Below, piece after piece: positions 18,645-29,404 of a stretch of DNA of 64,000 nucleotides. The notes under the pieces are model-generated. The model saw only the letters and a list, made by a program, of their open reading frames with translations, did not search any database and was not told the DNA's origin. A program made the translations under genes and the position numbers. Position 1 is the stretch's first letter. Each line of letters begins with the position of its first letter. Origin of the DNA: Campylobacter sputorum (GTDB lineage Bacteria > Campylobacterota > Campylobacteria > Campylobacterales > Campylobacteraceae); the NCBI RefSeq assembly GCF_002220775.1, contig NZ_CP019685.1, positions 558,001-622,000 on the forward strand. The letters run 5' to 3'.

Positions 18645-19337
18645 ATGAAAAAAGCTTTTTCTTTGATTGAACTTGTAATGGTTGTAGTCATAGTTGGTAT
18701 AATTGCAATTGTTGCAGTACCTAGATTTCAAAGAGATAATCTGCAAGAAGCAGCCGATCAAATTCTTTCACATATTCGCTATACACAACAACTTGCAATG
18801 CTAGATAATAAATTTGATCCAAATGATGAGACTTGGTATAAAGCAAGATGGCAGATATTTTTTGCCAAAACAAAAGAAACTGGAGATGAATACTCTTATA
18901 CAGTTTTTTCGGATTATATAGACAAAAAAAGCGGATTTCCAAATTTAGAAGAGATTGCACAAGATTTTGCAAATCCTAAAAAATTGCTTACTGGAGGATA
19001 TAGTGGTGCAATTGAATTTTACGACGAAAGAGTAAGTAAAAATTTAAGAATTGGTAAATTTTTTGATATAAAAGATATAAAATTTAAAAGATTAAATGGT
19101 GCTACTAGAATAGTTTTTGATGAAATAGGAAGACCATATAGTGCAGTTCAAAATTCTATAAATTCTACTGATAAAATATTAAAAGAGCCTTGCATTATTA
19201 CATTAATTGATAATAGTGGTAAAAATAAATCAATTACTGTGTGTAATGAAACGGGTTACGCTTTTATTTTACCACCAGATGTAGATATAGGAGATGTGGA
19301 GAAGTATTCTGATAAAATTTGCAATGATAAAAAATAA
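18645..19337 (+). CDS. Type IV pilin-like / pseudopilin protein
   Basis: A 230-residue protein with a class III signal peptide: a short MKKA leader, then the FSLIELVMVVVIVGIIAIV methylation/hydrophobic segment with Glu5 of the mature pilin. Prepilin peptidase should cut before Phe. The rest is a globular domain with two cysteines close to the C-terminus. I chose the ATG at 18645 because it gives a proper prepilin leader; a longer frame from 18591 adds an unlikely basic extension. It may belong to the T2SS-like DNA-uptake apparatus or to the minor-pilin set at 51-58 kb. It is the last gene before the rRNA locus. Confidence 0.8.
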   Translation: MKKAFSLIELVMVVVIVGIIAIVAVPRFQRDNLQEAADQILSHIRYTQQLAMLDNKFDPNDETWYKARWQIFFAKTKETGDEYSYTVFSDYIDKKSGFPNLEEIAQDFANPKKLLTGGYSGAIEFYDERVSKNLRIGKFFDIKDIKFKRLNGATRIVFDEIGRPYSAVQNSINSTDKILKEPCIITLIDNSGKNKSITVCNETGYAFILPPDVDIGDVEKYSDKICNDKK

Positions 19338-19809
19338 ATTTTAATTTTCCCCATAACTTTCACATCTTTTCAGCTCACTTTAAGCAATATTTCTATACAA
19401 TTCAATTTCCGCTTCGCAGAAAAACCTTTTAAAAAGATCTTTTTTGTTGTTAAGTGTGTTTTTTAAATTAATATTGTTAAACATTTTTAGTCAATCTTTG
19501 AAATCTAAACAAGTGATCGATTGAGCCATCTATTTTTAGGCTTTCTTTGGAAAGTAAAAAGTAGTAAAAAATATAATTATTAATAATAAAGATTAAAATA
19601 TCAAATTATTAAAAAATAAAAAGTTTTTAGATTAAAACTTCATATAAAAGCGTGATTAAATTTCTTTAAGTTATTTAGAAATTTATACAAACACCTTAGA
19701 TTTATCATTATATGAAAAACTAAGTTTTTCGTAAATGTATGTAACTTTAGGTGGGTGTAAGAGAGTAAAACTCCTACACGCAGAACGGACTTTGTTCGTT
19801 TAAGTAATA
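19338..19809 (+). promoter_or_regulatory. 16S rRNA leader region (no gene)
   Basis: No coding sequence is visible. The region contains TTTCCGCTTCGCAGAAAAA at about 19407-19425, the left arm of the pre-16S stem at 19491-19525, and near the 16S start a block beginning AACTTTAGGTGGGT followed by small hairpins. Related pieces recur in the same order upstream of 23S. Promoters must lie upstream of 19491 for the stem to form, but no clear -35/-10 pair stands out. Confidence 0.6.
19491..19525 (+). other. Left arm of the pre-16S processing stem
   Basis: This 35-base segment is complementary to 21627-21659 beyond the 16S 3' end, with about 31 matched positions and two small bulges. Long stems of this type are cut by RNase III to release pre-16S. 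Confidence 0.8.
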
Positions 19810-21551
<1,742 letters not shown>

Positions 21552-21561
21552 CTAGAGTACA

Positions 21562-21587
21562 ATGAATATTTCTCACAAAATATTCAT
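21562..21587 (+). other. Stem-loop just after 16S
   Basis: A perfect 10-bp stem (21562-21571 with 21578-21587) with a six-base loop. A second perfect 9-bp hairpin follows at 21601-21626. Both lie within the large 16S processing structure; they lack a T tract, so they are unlikely to be terminators. Confidence 0.6.
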
Positions 21588-21626
21588 CAAAGGAAAATTT
21601 TAGATTAGTATATATAAACTAATCTA

Positions 21627-21659
21627 CTCAATCATCCTTGTTTAGTTTTCAGAGATTGA
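21627..21659 (+). other. Right arm of the pre-16S processing stem
   Basis: Complementary to 19491-19525 upstream of 16S, with small bulges. It contains CCTTGTTTAG, similar to the CCTTGTTAAG of the 23S stem. Confidence 0.8.
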
Positions 21660-21767
21660 TCTTAATAAAGATATATAGTGCTAAAAAGAAATTATATAAT
21701 TTAGATTTTACTTAAATAAAAAATAATTTATTTTATTGTTTAAAGCTATCTAAAACAGAATATGTGA

Positions 21768-22065
21768 GCTTTGCACAATAAAAAGCAAACTGCTTTGCTT
21801 TTTAATTGATTACTGTTGTGAGCAAAGCGAACCAGTAAGCATACTGCGTGCATTTGAGTTTATTTGCATAAGAAAATATATAAATATGGGGAATTAGCTC
21901 AGCTGGGAGAGCGCCTGCTTTGCACAATAAAAAGCAAACTGCTTTGCTTTTTAATTGATTACTGTTGTGAGCAAAGCGAACCAGTAAGCATACTGCGTGC
22001 ATTTGAGTTTATTTGCATAAGAAAATATATAAATATGGGGAATTAGCTCAGCTGGGAGAGCGCCT
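21768..22065 (+). repeat. 149-bp tandem duplication in the rRNA spacer
   Basis: Two identical head-to-tail units, 21768-21916 and 21917-22065, are followed by a third copy of the first nine bases (GCTTTGCAC, 22066-22074). The nine-base word occurs both in the spacer and in the anticodon arm of tRNA-Ala. Unequal exchange or slippage between these two sites explains the duplication. Confidence 0.92.
21888..21925 (+). pseudogene. Truncated 5' half of tRNA-Ala
   Basis: Thirty-eight bases identical to the first half of the intact tRNA-Ala downstream: acceptor 5' strand, D arm, and anticodon stem 5' strand and loop through TTTGCAC. There is no 3' half, because the sequence jumps to the spacer at the duplication joint. 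It cannot fold into a functional tRNA. Confidence 0.9.
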
Positions 22066-22112
22066 GCTTTGCACGCAGGAGGTCAGCGGTTCGATCCCGC
22101 TATTCTCCACCA
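22037..22112 (+). tRNA. tRNA-Ala (anticodon TGC)
   Basis: A 76-nt cloverleaf starting GGGGAATTAGCTC, with anticodon loop TTTGCAC, T-arm GGTTCGATCCC and encoded CCA. This is the intact copy after the tandem duplication, in its usual place in the 16S-23S spacer. Confidence 0.96.
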
Positions 22113-22119
22113 TTTAGAT

Positions 22120-22188
22120 AATACAGAACTGAATATGGAAAACAGATTAAAGAAAATATCCGTTATCTGCACTCAGACATCCGTATTT
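22120..22188 (+). repeat. ACAGATTA / ATCCGTAT-type imperfect hairpin between the two tRNAs
   Basis: An imperfect inverted repeat whose arms (AATACAGA... and ...ATCCGTATT) resemble the arms of both 23S intervening sequences. It looks like an empty or short member of the same hairpin family. Confidence 0.45.
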
Positions 22189-22195
22189 GGTAAGA

Positions 22196-22272
22196 GGGCC
22201 TATAGCTCAGCTGGTTAGAGTGCACCCCTGATAAGGGTGAGGTCATAAGTTCAAGTCTTATTAGGCCCACCA
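22196..22272 (+). tRNA. tRNA-Ile (anticodon GAT)
   Basis: A 77-nt cloverleaf starting GGGCCTATAGCTC, with anticodon stem-loop CACCC-CTGATAA-GGGTG and encoded CCA. The Ala-Ile order in the 16S-23S spacer is standard. Confidence 0.96.
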
Positions 22273-22506
22273 TTATATCATTAATTAGTTTTTAGTGCAT
22301 TGTTATAATAAAAATGTTTATAATATAATATTATTTAATCCAAAAAAACTTCTAGTATTCATTTTATTCAAATGCTAAATTTAAAATAGCTTTAAATCTT
22401 AAATTTGTTTTTATAGTTGCTTGTATTATAACGAGATACTATTTAACTGTTATTATTAAGATAAATTTAATATCTAGAGTAATCATATATAATGATGAAT
22501 ATTAAA

Positions 22507-22536
22507 AAAACTAAATTTTGTGTATTATTTAGTTTT
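22507..22536 (+). terminator. Possible terminator after the tRNA genes
   Basis: A 10-bp perfect stem (22507-22516 with 22527-22536) with a 10-base loop. It is A-rich before and ends in TTTT. It is GC-poor, so termination would be weak. If real it would separate the 16S-tRNA transcript from the downstream gene and 23S. Confidence 0.35.
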
Positions 22537-22786
22537 AGCACTGTCTTATGTAAATATTTATTATTAAGACTTAATAACTTCTGTTATTATCCAATCAAAA
22601 TATAAATAACAATTTATGATTTTATTTATATGTTTTATAAAATATTTTTTATACCCTGTATTGGTTTTAAAACTTATTGCTATTTTTAAAGATTTTCTTC
22701 TAAAACTACTTATAATTTTAGATATTTTAATAATACACAAATTTTAAAAAGTTATAAAGAGAAAAATAGTCTTAAGTGTGTTTTGA

Positions 22787-22792
22787 TATAAT
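22787..22792 (+). promoter_or_regulatory. -10 box for the diguanylate cyclase gene
   Basis: TATAAT preceded by TTTTGA, 33 bases upstream of the ATG. This matches the extended -10 form used by Campylobacter vegetative promoters. There is no -35 consensus. Confidence 0.5.
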
Positions 22793-22825
22793 TATAAATA
22801 AATATTTATATAAAGTGCAATTAAA

Positions 22826-24559
22826 ATGAATAAGGAAATTTCTTTTCGTTTTACGATTATAATGATTTTTAGCTTTTTATCATTGTTTATTATTATGATA
22901 ATGTTTGGCTTCCAGTATATTTTTAGTGAAAAACTTGCTAAAAATATAACTCTTGAAAAATTTGAAACAATGGTAAATCAAATTGAAGCAGGTGCTATTA
23001 ATAGACATGAGACAAATATTGATTCTATTGAACAACTTGCTAAGATTATGGAATATTACAATATTAATAACGCAAAAGATACTCAAAATAATAAATATAA
23101 ATTGCTTGATGTTTTTAGTGCTATTTTAAATAACAAAACTAGGTTTTATGCTATTTATATTGGCGATAAAGATAATAATTATTTTGAAGTTATCAAACTT
23201 ACACCCTTTGATGATGAAAAATACAACACCACAAGTAACGAGAAGTGGGCACTTATCGAGGTTAAAGAAAACGATATTGGTTATAAGTATATTAGTTTTT
23301 ATGATAAAAATTTACACAAAACTAGGGAATTAAGATTACAAGATAATTATCTTGTAAGTGCTCGTCCTTGGTTTAAAGAAGCAAATGTAAGCGTTACAAA
23401 AATATCTCCGTATGAATTTACAGCAGCTTTAATTCAAGGTGTTATGGGTATGACTTATACTAAAAAAATTAACGAAAATACTGTTTTGGCAATAGATTTA
23501 CTAATAGATGATATAAAAAATTATTTAAAAGAAAGCTCTAAAGTTTTTAATACTGAGTTTTATATGTATTCATCAAACGATAAACAACTTATAATAAAAT
23601 CACAAAATGCTAGTTCCAACATTGTATTAAATGATATTTTAAAAAACAAAAATGACTATCTTTATACGGATAAAAATGGTGAGACATTTATATACAAGAT
23701 TTTAAATTTAAATCAAACATACATAATTTTATTAGTTAATTTAAACGAAGCAAAAAGCGAATATTCTGATAAATTTAAATATATGATTTATATAACAATT
23801 GGTGTTATTTTACTACTTTTGCCTTTTATTTTTTATATGTCAATGCTTATTTCAAAACCTATTATTGCTTTAGTTAAAAACACTATTTTAATCAAAGAGC
23901 ATAAATTTAACGAAATAAAAACTATAAATTCTAGAGTAAAAGAAATTTCACAGCTTGTAAGTTCTCTTACAGATATGGCTGATTCAATTCATGATTATCA
24001 AACAAATTTAGAGAGCAAAATTCGCCAAAGAACAGAGCAATTAGAAGAGAAAAATAACGAGTTGCAAATTCTTTCGATTACTGATAGACTTACTGGGATT
24101 TTCAATCGTATTAAAATTGATGAAGTTTTAGAGCAACATATGGAAAATGCAAATGATTTTGGTGTTAACTTTGGTTTAATAATGATAGATATAGATCATT
24201 TTAAAGCTGTTAATGATACATATGGTCATAACACAGGAGATATTGTACTTAAGGAATTTGCATCTATTATTAAAAGAAATGTTCGTTCAACTGATACTTT
24301 TGGTCGTTGGGGTGGTGAAGAATTTATGATAATTTGCGTAGATGTAAATTTGGAAATTTTAACTAAAATAGCAAACAAATTTAAAAAACTTATCGAAGAA
24401 CATGATTTTTCAATAATTCACAAAAAAACTGCAAGTTTTGGTGTGTCTATATACAAACAAGGCGAGAAGGTAGAACAAATGGTTGATCGTGCAGATAAAG
24501 CACTTTATAAAGCTAAAGAAAATGGCAGAAATCAAGTTGTAAATGAGAGTGAAGTTTAA
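22826..24559 (+). CDS. Membrane diguanylate cyclase (Cache-like sensor, GGDEF) inside the rRNA locus
   Basis: A 577-residue protein. A first membrane helix (about 8-32) is followed by a large periplasmic Cache-like sensor domain (about 40-310), a second membrane helix (about 318-341), a linker coiled coil (about 390-415) and a C-terminal GGDEF domain. The active site reads GGEEF at 496-500. RSTD (487-490) lies five residues before it and fits the inhibitory RxxD I-site, so it should make cyclic di-GMP with product inhibition. Both neighbours are RNA genes (tRNA-Ile upstream, 23S downstream). The RBS is weak. The ligand and targets are unknown. Confidence 0.9.
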   Translation: MNKEISFRFTIIMIFSFLSLFIIMIMFGFQYIFSEKLAKNITLEKFETMVNQIEAGAINRHETNIDSIEQLAKIMEYYNINNAKDTQNNKYKLLDVFSAILNNKTRFYAIYIGDKDNNYFEVIKLTPFDDEKYNTTSNEKWALIEVKENDIGYKYISFYDKNLHKTRELRLQDNYLVSARPWFKEANVSVTKISPYEFTAALIQGVMGMTYTKKINENTVLAIDLLIDDIKNYLKESSKVFNTEFYMYSSNDKQLIIKSQNASSNIVLNDILKNKNDYLYTDKNGETFIYKILNLNQTYIILLVNLNEAKSEYSDKFKYMIYITIGVILLLLPFIFYMSMLISKPIIALVKNTILIKEHKFNEIKTINSRVKEISQLVSSLTDMADSIHDYQTNLESKIRQRTEQLEEKNNELQILSITDRLTGIFNRIKIDEVLEQHMENANDFGVNFGLIMIDIDHFKAVNDTYGHNTGDIVLKEFASIIKRNVRSTDTFGRWGGEEFMIICVDVNLEILTKIANKFKKLIEEHDFSIIHKKTASFGVSIYKQGEKVEQMVDRADKALYKAKENGRNQVVNESEV

Positions 24560-25276
24560 TTAGTATAAGTAGTAAATAGTAATGTATGTTTTAATAAATA
24601 TTTAAGCTTAAATTAGTATAATTACATTTCCGTTTCGCAGAAAAAGAAAAATAAACGAAGCGATGTTATTTAACTTACTATTGTTAAAAGTCACAAACAA
24701 GTTTTAATAAAATAAAACAATTTTACAGGACCTTGTTAAAGCTTTAATTATATTGATTACAAAAAAGCAAGCTTTTAGATTTATCTGTTATCTAAATTTA
24801 AAAGTTTAAAGATTATGTCACGGTATATAAAGAGTTAAAAACTTATCTTTATATATTATTAATCTCTTTCCGTCTTAAATCATATATAATTAAACATTGT
24901 AAATAAAGTAAGATAAAAATAAAGAGAGAATTTTTTAGACATTTAAAAGTTTAAAAGGTAACTTTTTATTAATTAAATAATAAAAATATAGTTCTTATTT
25001 ATAACTTTATTAGCTATAGAGTTTAAATATCAATTATTAATATTTAATTATTTAAAATATTTTTATTACTATTTATCTTTAACAAGGAAGTGATGCGAAT
25101 TAGAATATAAACATAATAAACAATTCTAATAAATTCCAAAGACAATAAAATTAAATTTACTTACAATCGGTGAATTTATGTTTTTGTTGTAAATCTTTAT
25201 AACTTTAGGTGGGTTGAGAGAGTGCTTGCACTCCCCACCGTAAAGACGAATTTTATTCGTCTGCGGAATTAAAAAA
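24560..25276 (+). promoter_or_regulatory. 23S rRNA leader region (no gene)
   Basis: About 700 AT-rich bases without a credible gene. It repeats the order of elements seen before 16S: TTTCCGTTTCGCAGAAAAA (about 24627-24645), then a long processing-stem arm (25072-25096), then a block beginning AACTTTAGGTGGGT (25201) with a GC-rich hairpin. This suggests that 23S-5S has its own promoter and leader. I could not assign a clear -35/-10 pair. Confidence 0.55.
25072..25096 (+). other. Left arm of the pre-23S processing stem
   Basis: Pairs with 29008-29032 downstream of 23S over 25 base pairs: 18 perfect, one G-U wobble, then six more pairs. This is the expected RNase III substrate that releases pre-23S. 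Confidence 0.85.
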
Positions 25277-25430
25277 AGGTAAGCTACTAAGAGCAAATGG
25301 TGGATGCCTTGGCTGGTAGAGGCGATGAAGGACGTACTAGACTGCGATAAGACACGGGGAGCTGTCAAGAAGCTTTGATCCGTGTATTTCCGAATGGGGC
25401 AACCCAGTGTATAGTAATATACATTATACG

Positions 25431-25642
25431 GGTTACAGAGAATAGATTAAATACCAAATTTTATTATTAAATTTATTATGATTAACTTTTAAATTATTTC
25501 TTAGTCTATAAATCATAGTTTAGAAATAACTATAAAAGAGTAATAAATAGAATAGATAAAAATATTTTTTACTTCATAAAGATTAATTATAATAAACTAA
25601 AAACTAAAATTTCTGTATATAGTTATCTGTTGTCTGTAATCC
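25431..25642 (+). other. 23S intervening sequence near the 5' end (helix 9/10 region)
   Basis: About 212 AT-rich bases replace the short hairpin equivalent to E. coli 23S positions 150-175, next to the classical helix-9 IVS site. The ends form an imperfect stem (GGTTACAGAGAATAGAT with ATCTGTTGTCTGTAATCC). The arms resemble those of the other IVS in this gene. There is no open reading frame of note. Confidence 0.75.
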
Positions 25643-25956
25643 GTAGGCGAACGTGGGGAATTGAAACATCTTAGTACCCACAGGAAAAGAAATCAAAAGA
25701 GATTACGCTAGTAGCGGCGAGCGAACGCGTAAGAGGGCAAACCACTAGTTTACTAGTGGGGTTGTAGGACTGCATAAAAGACTAAAACATGATAGTAAAA
25801 CAATCTGGAAAGATTGAGCATAGAGGGTGATACTCCCGTATACGAAATCATCTTTTTACTTAGCAGTATCCTGAGTAGGGCGAGGCACGTGAAACCTTGT
25901 CTGAATCTGGGAAGACCACTTTCCAACCCTAAATACTACTACTAGACCGATAGTGC

Positions 25957-25987
<31 letters not shown>

Positions 25988-26556
25988 TGAGGTGATCAGA
26001 GTGAAATAGAACCTGAAACCATTTGCTTACAATCATTCAGAGCACGATTCTTTATGACGTGTGATGGACTGCCTTTTGCATAATGAGCCTGCGAGTTGTG
26101 GTGTCTGGCAAGGTTAAGGAAACCCGGAGCCGTAGCGAAAGCGAGTCTTAATAGGGCGTTTAGTCAGATGCTGCAGACCCGAAACGATGTGATCTATCCA
26201 TGAGCAGGTTGAAACCGGTGTAAAAACCGGCGGAGGACCGAACTGGCAAGCGTTGAAAAGCTTTCGGATGACTTGTGGATAGGGGTGAAAGGCCAATCAA
26301 ACATCGTGATAGCTGGTTCTCTCCGAAATATATTGAGGTATAGCGTTGTGTCGTAACTATAAGGGGTAGAGCACTGAATGGGCTAGGGCGTATACCAATG
26401 TACCAAACCCTATCAAACTCCGAATACTTATAGTGTAATCACAGCAGTCAGGCGGCGAGTGATAAAATCCGTCGTCAAGAGGGGAACAACCCAGACTACC
26501 GACTAAGGTCCCCAAATCTTATTTAAGTGGAAAACGATGTGAAGTTACTGAAACAA

Positions 26557-26587
<31 letters not shown>

Positions 26588-26672
26588 TAAAGATAGCGTA
26601 ATAGCTCACTGGTCTAGTGATTTTGCGCGGAAAATATAACGGGGCTAAAATAAGTACCGAAGTCGTAGATTC

Positions 26673-27144
26673 GGAATACAGATTACAGAATACAGATTAC
26701 AGAGTTTAAAGAAATAAAACAGAGTGAATACAAATAATAAAAAACTAGATGTAACTGATTTAGAAATTTATAAATCATCTTATAATCTTATGTTAGAAAT
26801 TCACAAATTAACACTATCTTATCCAAAGATAGAACAATTTGGTGGTATAGCTGATCAATTAAGAAGATCAAGTAAAAGTATAACTGCTAATATGGTAGAA
26901 GGTTATGCTAAACATAGATTCTATAAAGATGAGTTTAAAAGAATGCTAGTTTATTCAATAGGAAGTACAGATGAAACTATCTTATGGATAAGAGTTTCAA
27001 AAGATTTAGGTTACATTGATGAAAAAATATCTAATAAATTAATAAAAGAGTATAAAATCTTAGTTAGAAGATTATCTGTATTTACAAGTAGTATTAAATA
27101 ATTAACTTTAAATTCCGTAATCCGTATTCTGTCATCTGTATTCC
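26673..27144 (+). other. 23S intervening sequence in helix 45, carrying a gene
   Basis: A 472-nt insertion at the helix-45 position, flanked by 30-base arms (26673-26702 and 27115-27144) that pair at 27 of 30 positions. The left arm contains the word ATACAGATTACAGA repeated. Helix 45 is the common IVS site in Campylobacter 23S. Those I know of in the genus are usually non-coding, whereas this one encodes a protein. Confidence 0.88.
26724..27101 (+). CDS. Four-helix-bundle protein encoded in the 23S intervening sequence
   Basis: A 125-residue protein of the 23S rRNA intervening-sequence (S23, TIGR02436) family. Family members form four-helix bundles related to the Avd accessory protein of diversity-generating retroelements. 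Typical segments are DLEIYKSSYNLMLEIHKLT near the start, GIADQLRRSSKSITANMVEGY in the middle, and TDETILWIRVSKDLGYI. The start is probably GTG at 26724, with a poor RBS; no upstream ATG exists. The frame is intact although it lies inside an rRNA, which suggests selection. Its role is not established. Confidence 0.85.
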   Translation: MNTNNKKLDVTDLEIYKSSYNLMLEIHKLTLSYPKIEQFGGIADQLRRSSKSITANMVEGYAKHRFYKDEFKRMLVYSIGSTDETILWIRVSKDLGYIDEKISNKLIKEYKILVRRLSVFTSSIK

Positions 27145-27726
27145 GTCTGGTAGGAGAGCGTTGCATTCAGCGTTGAAGGTGTACCGGTAAGGAGCGCTGG
27201 AGCGGATGCAAGTGAGCATGCAGGCATGAGTAGCGATAATTAATGTGAGAATCATTAACGCCGTAAACCCAAGGTTTCCTACGCGATGCTCGTCATCGTA
27301 GGGTTAGTCGGGTCCTAAGCAAAGTCCGAAAGGGGTATGCGATGGAAAATTGGTTAATATTCCAATACCTTTGATTATGTGCGATGGAAGGACGCTTAAA
27401 GCTAGTGGGGCTAACTGATGGAATAGTTAGTCTAAGGATGTAGGTTGAGTTATAGGCAAATCCGTAACTCTTTATCTGAAATCTTAAAGGCTTACAAAAC
27501 TCTTCGGAGTAGCGTAAGAACCCATGATGCTATAGAGCCAAGAAAAGTTTCTAAGTTTAGTAATCAAAGCCCGTACCGTAAACCGACACAGGTGGGTGGG
27601 ATGAGTATTCTAAGGCGCGTGGAAGAACTCTCTTTAAGGAACTCTGCAAAATAGCACCGTATCTTCGGTATAAGGTGTGCCTACCAGGGTGTTAAAGCCC
27701 TAGAGGTTACAACAAAGAGTCCCTCC

Positions 27727-27759
<33 letters not shown>

Positions 27760-27764
27760 CACGT

Positions 27765-27799
<35 letters not shown>

Positions 27800-27852
27800 T
27801 CGAAGGTTAATTGATGGGGTTAGCATTAGCGAAGCTCTTGATCGAAGCCCGA

Positions 27853-27905
<53 letters not shown>

Positions 27906-28340
27906 TTAAATACCGACCTGCATGAATGGCGTAACGAGATGGGAGCTGTCTCAAAGAGGGATCCAGTGAAATTGTAGTGGAGGTGAAAATTCCTCCTACC
28001 CGCGGCAAGACGGAAAGACCCCGTGGACCTTTACTATAGCTTGACACTGCTACTTGGATAAAAATGCGCAGGATAGGTGGGAGGCTTTGATCCATAGATT
28101 TTGGTTTATGGTGAGCCATTGTTGAGATACCACTCTTTTTTATTTGGGTAGCTAACTAGCATGAGTTATCCTCATGTAGGACAATGTCTGGTGGGTAGTT
28201 TGACTGGGGCGGTCGCCTCCCAAAATGTAACGGAGGCTTACAAAGGTTAGTTCAGAACGGTTGGAAATCGTTTGTAGAGTATAAAGGCATAAACTAGCTT
28301 AACTGTGAGGCATACAAGCCGAGCAGAGACGAAAGTCGGT

Positions 28341-28382
<42 letters not shown>

Positions 28383-28429
28383 AGGATAAAAGGTACCCCG
28401 GGGATAACAGGCTGATCTCCCCCAAGAGC

Positions 28430-28485
<56 letters not shown>

Positions 28486-28486
28486 G

Positions 28487-28572
<86 letters not shown>

Positions 28573-28842
28573 TGCCGTGGGCGTAAGAAGATTGAGGAGA
28601 GTTGACCCTAGTACGAGAGGACCGGGTCGAACCAACCACTGGTGTATGGGTTGTTCTGCCAAGAGCATCGCCCAGTAGCTAAGTTGGGATGTGATAAGAG
28701 CTGAAAGCATCTAAGCTCGAAGCCAACTCCAAGATGAATCTTCTTTTAAGAGCTCTTATAGACTATAAGTTTGATAGGCTGGATGTGTAAGTGATGTAAG
28801 TCATTTAGCTGACCAGTACTAATAGCTCGTTTGCTTATCTTT

Positions 28843-29404
28843 TATTTTTTTTGTTTGTCTTTTTTCTACTAAACTGCGTCAGACTTCATATAGTTCTGCG
28901 GTCATTACCTATATGGTAACTCCCTTGAACTCATTTGTCTTCCTTGTTTAGCGAAAAAATACCTCCAAAAATACATAATAACTATACAAATAAATAGTTA
29001 AAATTAAGCATCACTTCCTTGTTAAGGATAAAATTAATAATGATTTAGTTTAGTGTAAGAACAATTGCACGAAAGCTTGATTAGATTTTTGCATTCATTA
29101 CCTTTAAGGTAACTCACTTAAAACTAATCAAACTTTTTACAAGCCTTACATCTAATCACAAATCAAGTTTGCTAGAAAGATATAAAAGTGAAATATCTTT
29201 AATCCTTAATAAGTAAAAAGTTTTATAATTAAAACTTAGACTTTTAACAATTTATCTAACAGTGTTTAATAAGAATACTTTTATAAGTTCGTGGTTTGCT
29301 TAAAATACGACTATTTTTAATTTAGATAAGGAAAGCGAATAATAAGCATACTTTTTAATCTTGACGCAGTATAAATAAAAAGAGAAAGTATTTTTATTTA
29401 ACAC
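28843..29404 (+). other. 23S-5S spacer with duplicated small hairpins (no gene)
   Basis: There is no coding sequence. It contains two copies of CATTACCT-WWWW-GGTAACTC (28903-28922 and 29096-29115), each a small perfect hairpin. CTTCCTTGTT occurs twice: at 28939-28948 and within the right arm of the pre-23S stem (29008-29032). The arrangement suggests local duplication of the processing region. Confidence 0.55.
29008..29032 (+). other. Right arm of the pre-23S processing stem
   Basis: Complementary to 25072-25096 before 23S, with one wobble pair. GCATCACTTCCTTGTTAA is the perfect part. Confidence 0.85.

Larger units (their letters stand above)
22273..22825 (+). other. Spacer between tRNA-Ile and the diguanylate cyclase gene
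   Basis: About 550 bases of very AT-rich DNA with no credible gene. It holds one terminator-like hairpin (22507-22536) and a Campylobacter-type -10 box (22787-22792) for the following gene. Confidence 0.5.

Noticed and set aside
21888-21925. A second tRNA-Ala gene
   Set aside because: Only the 5' half is present; the 3' half of the anticodon stem, variable loop, T arm and acceptor are missing.
21802-22046. Short open frames across the tandem duplication
   Set aside because: They cover the duplicated spacer and tRNA-Ala sequence and arise from the repeat itself.
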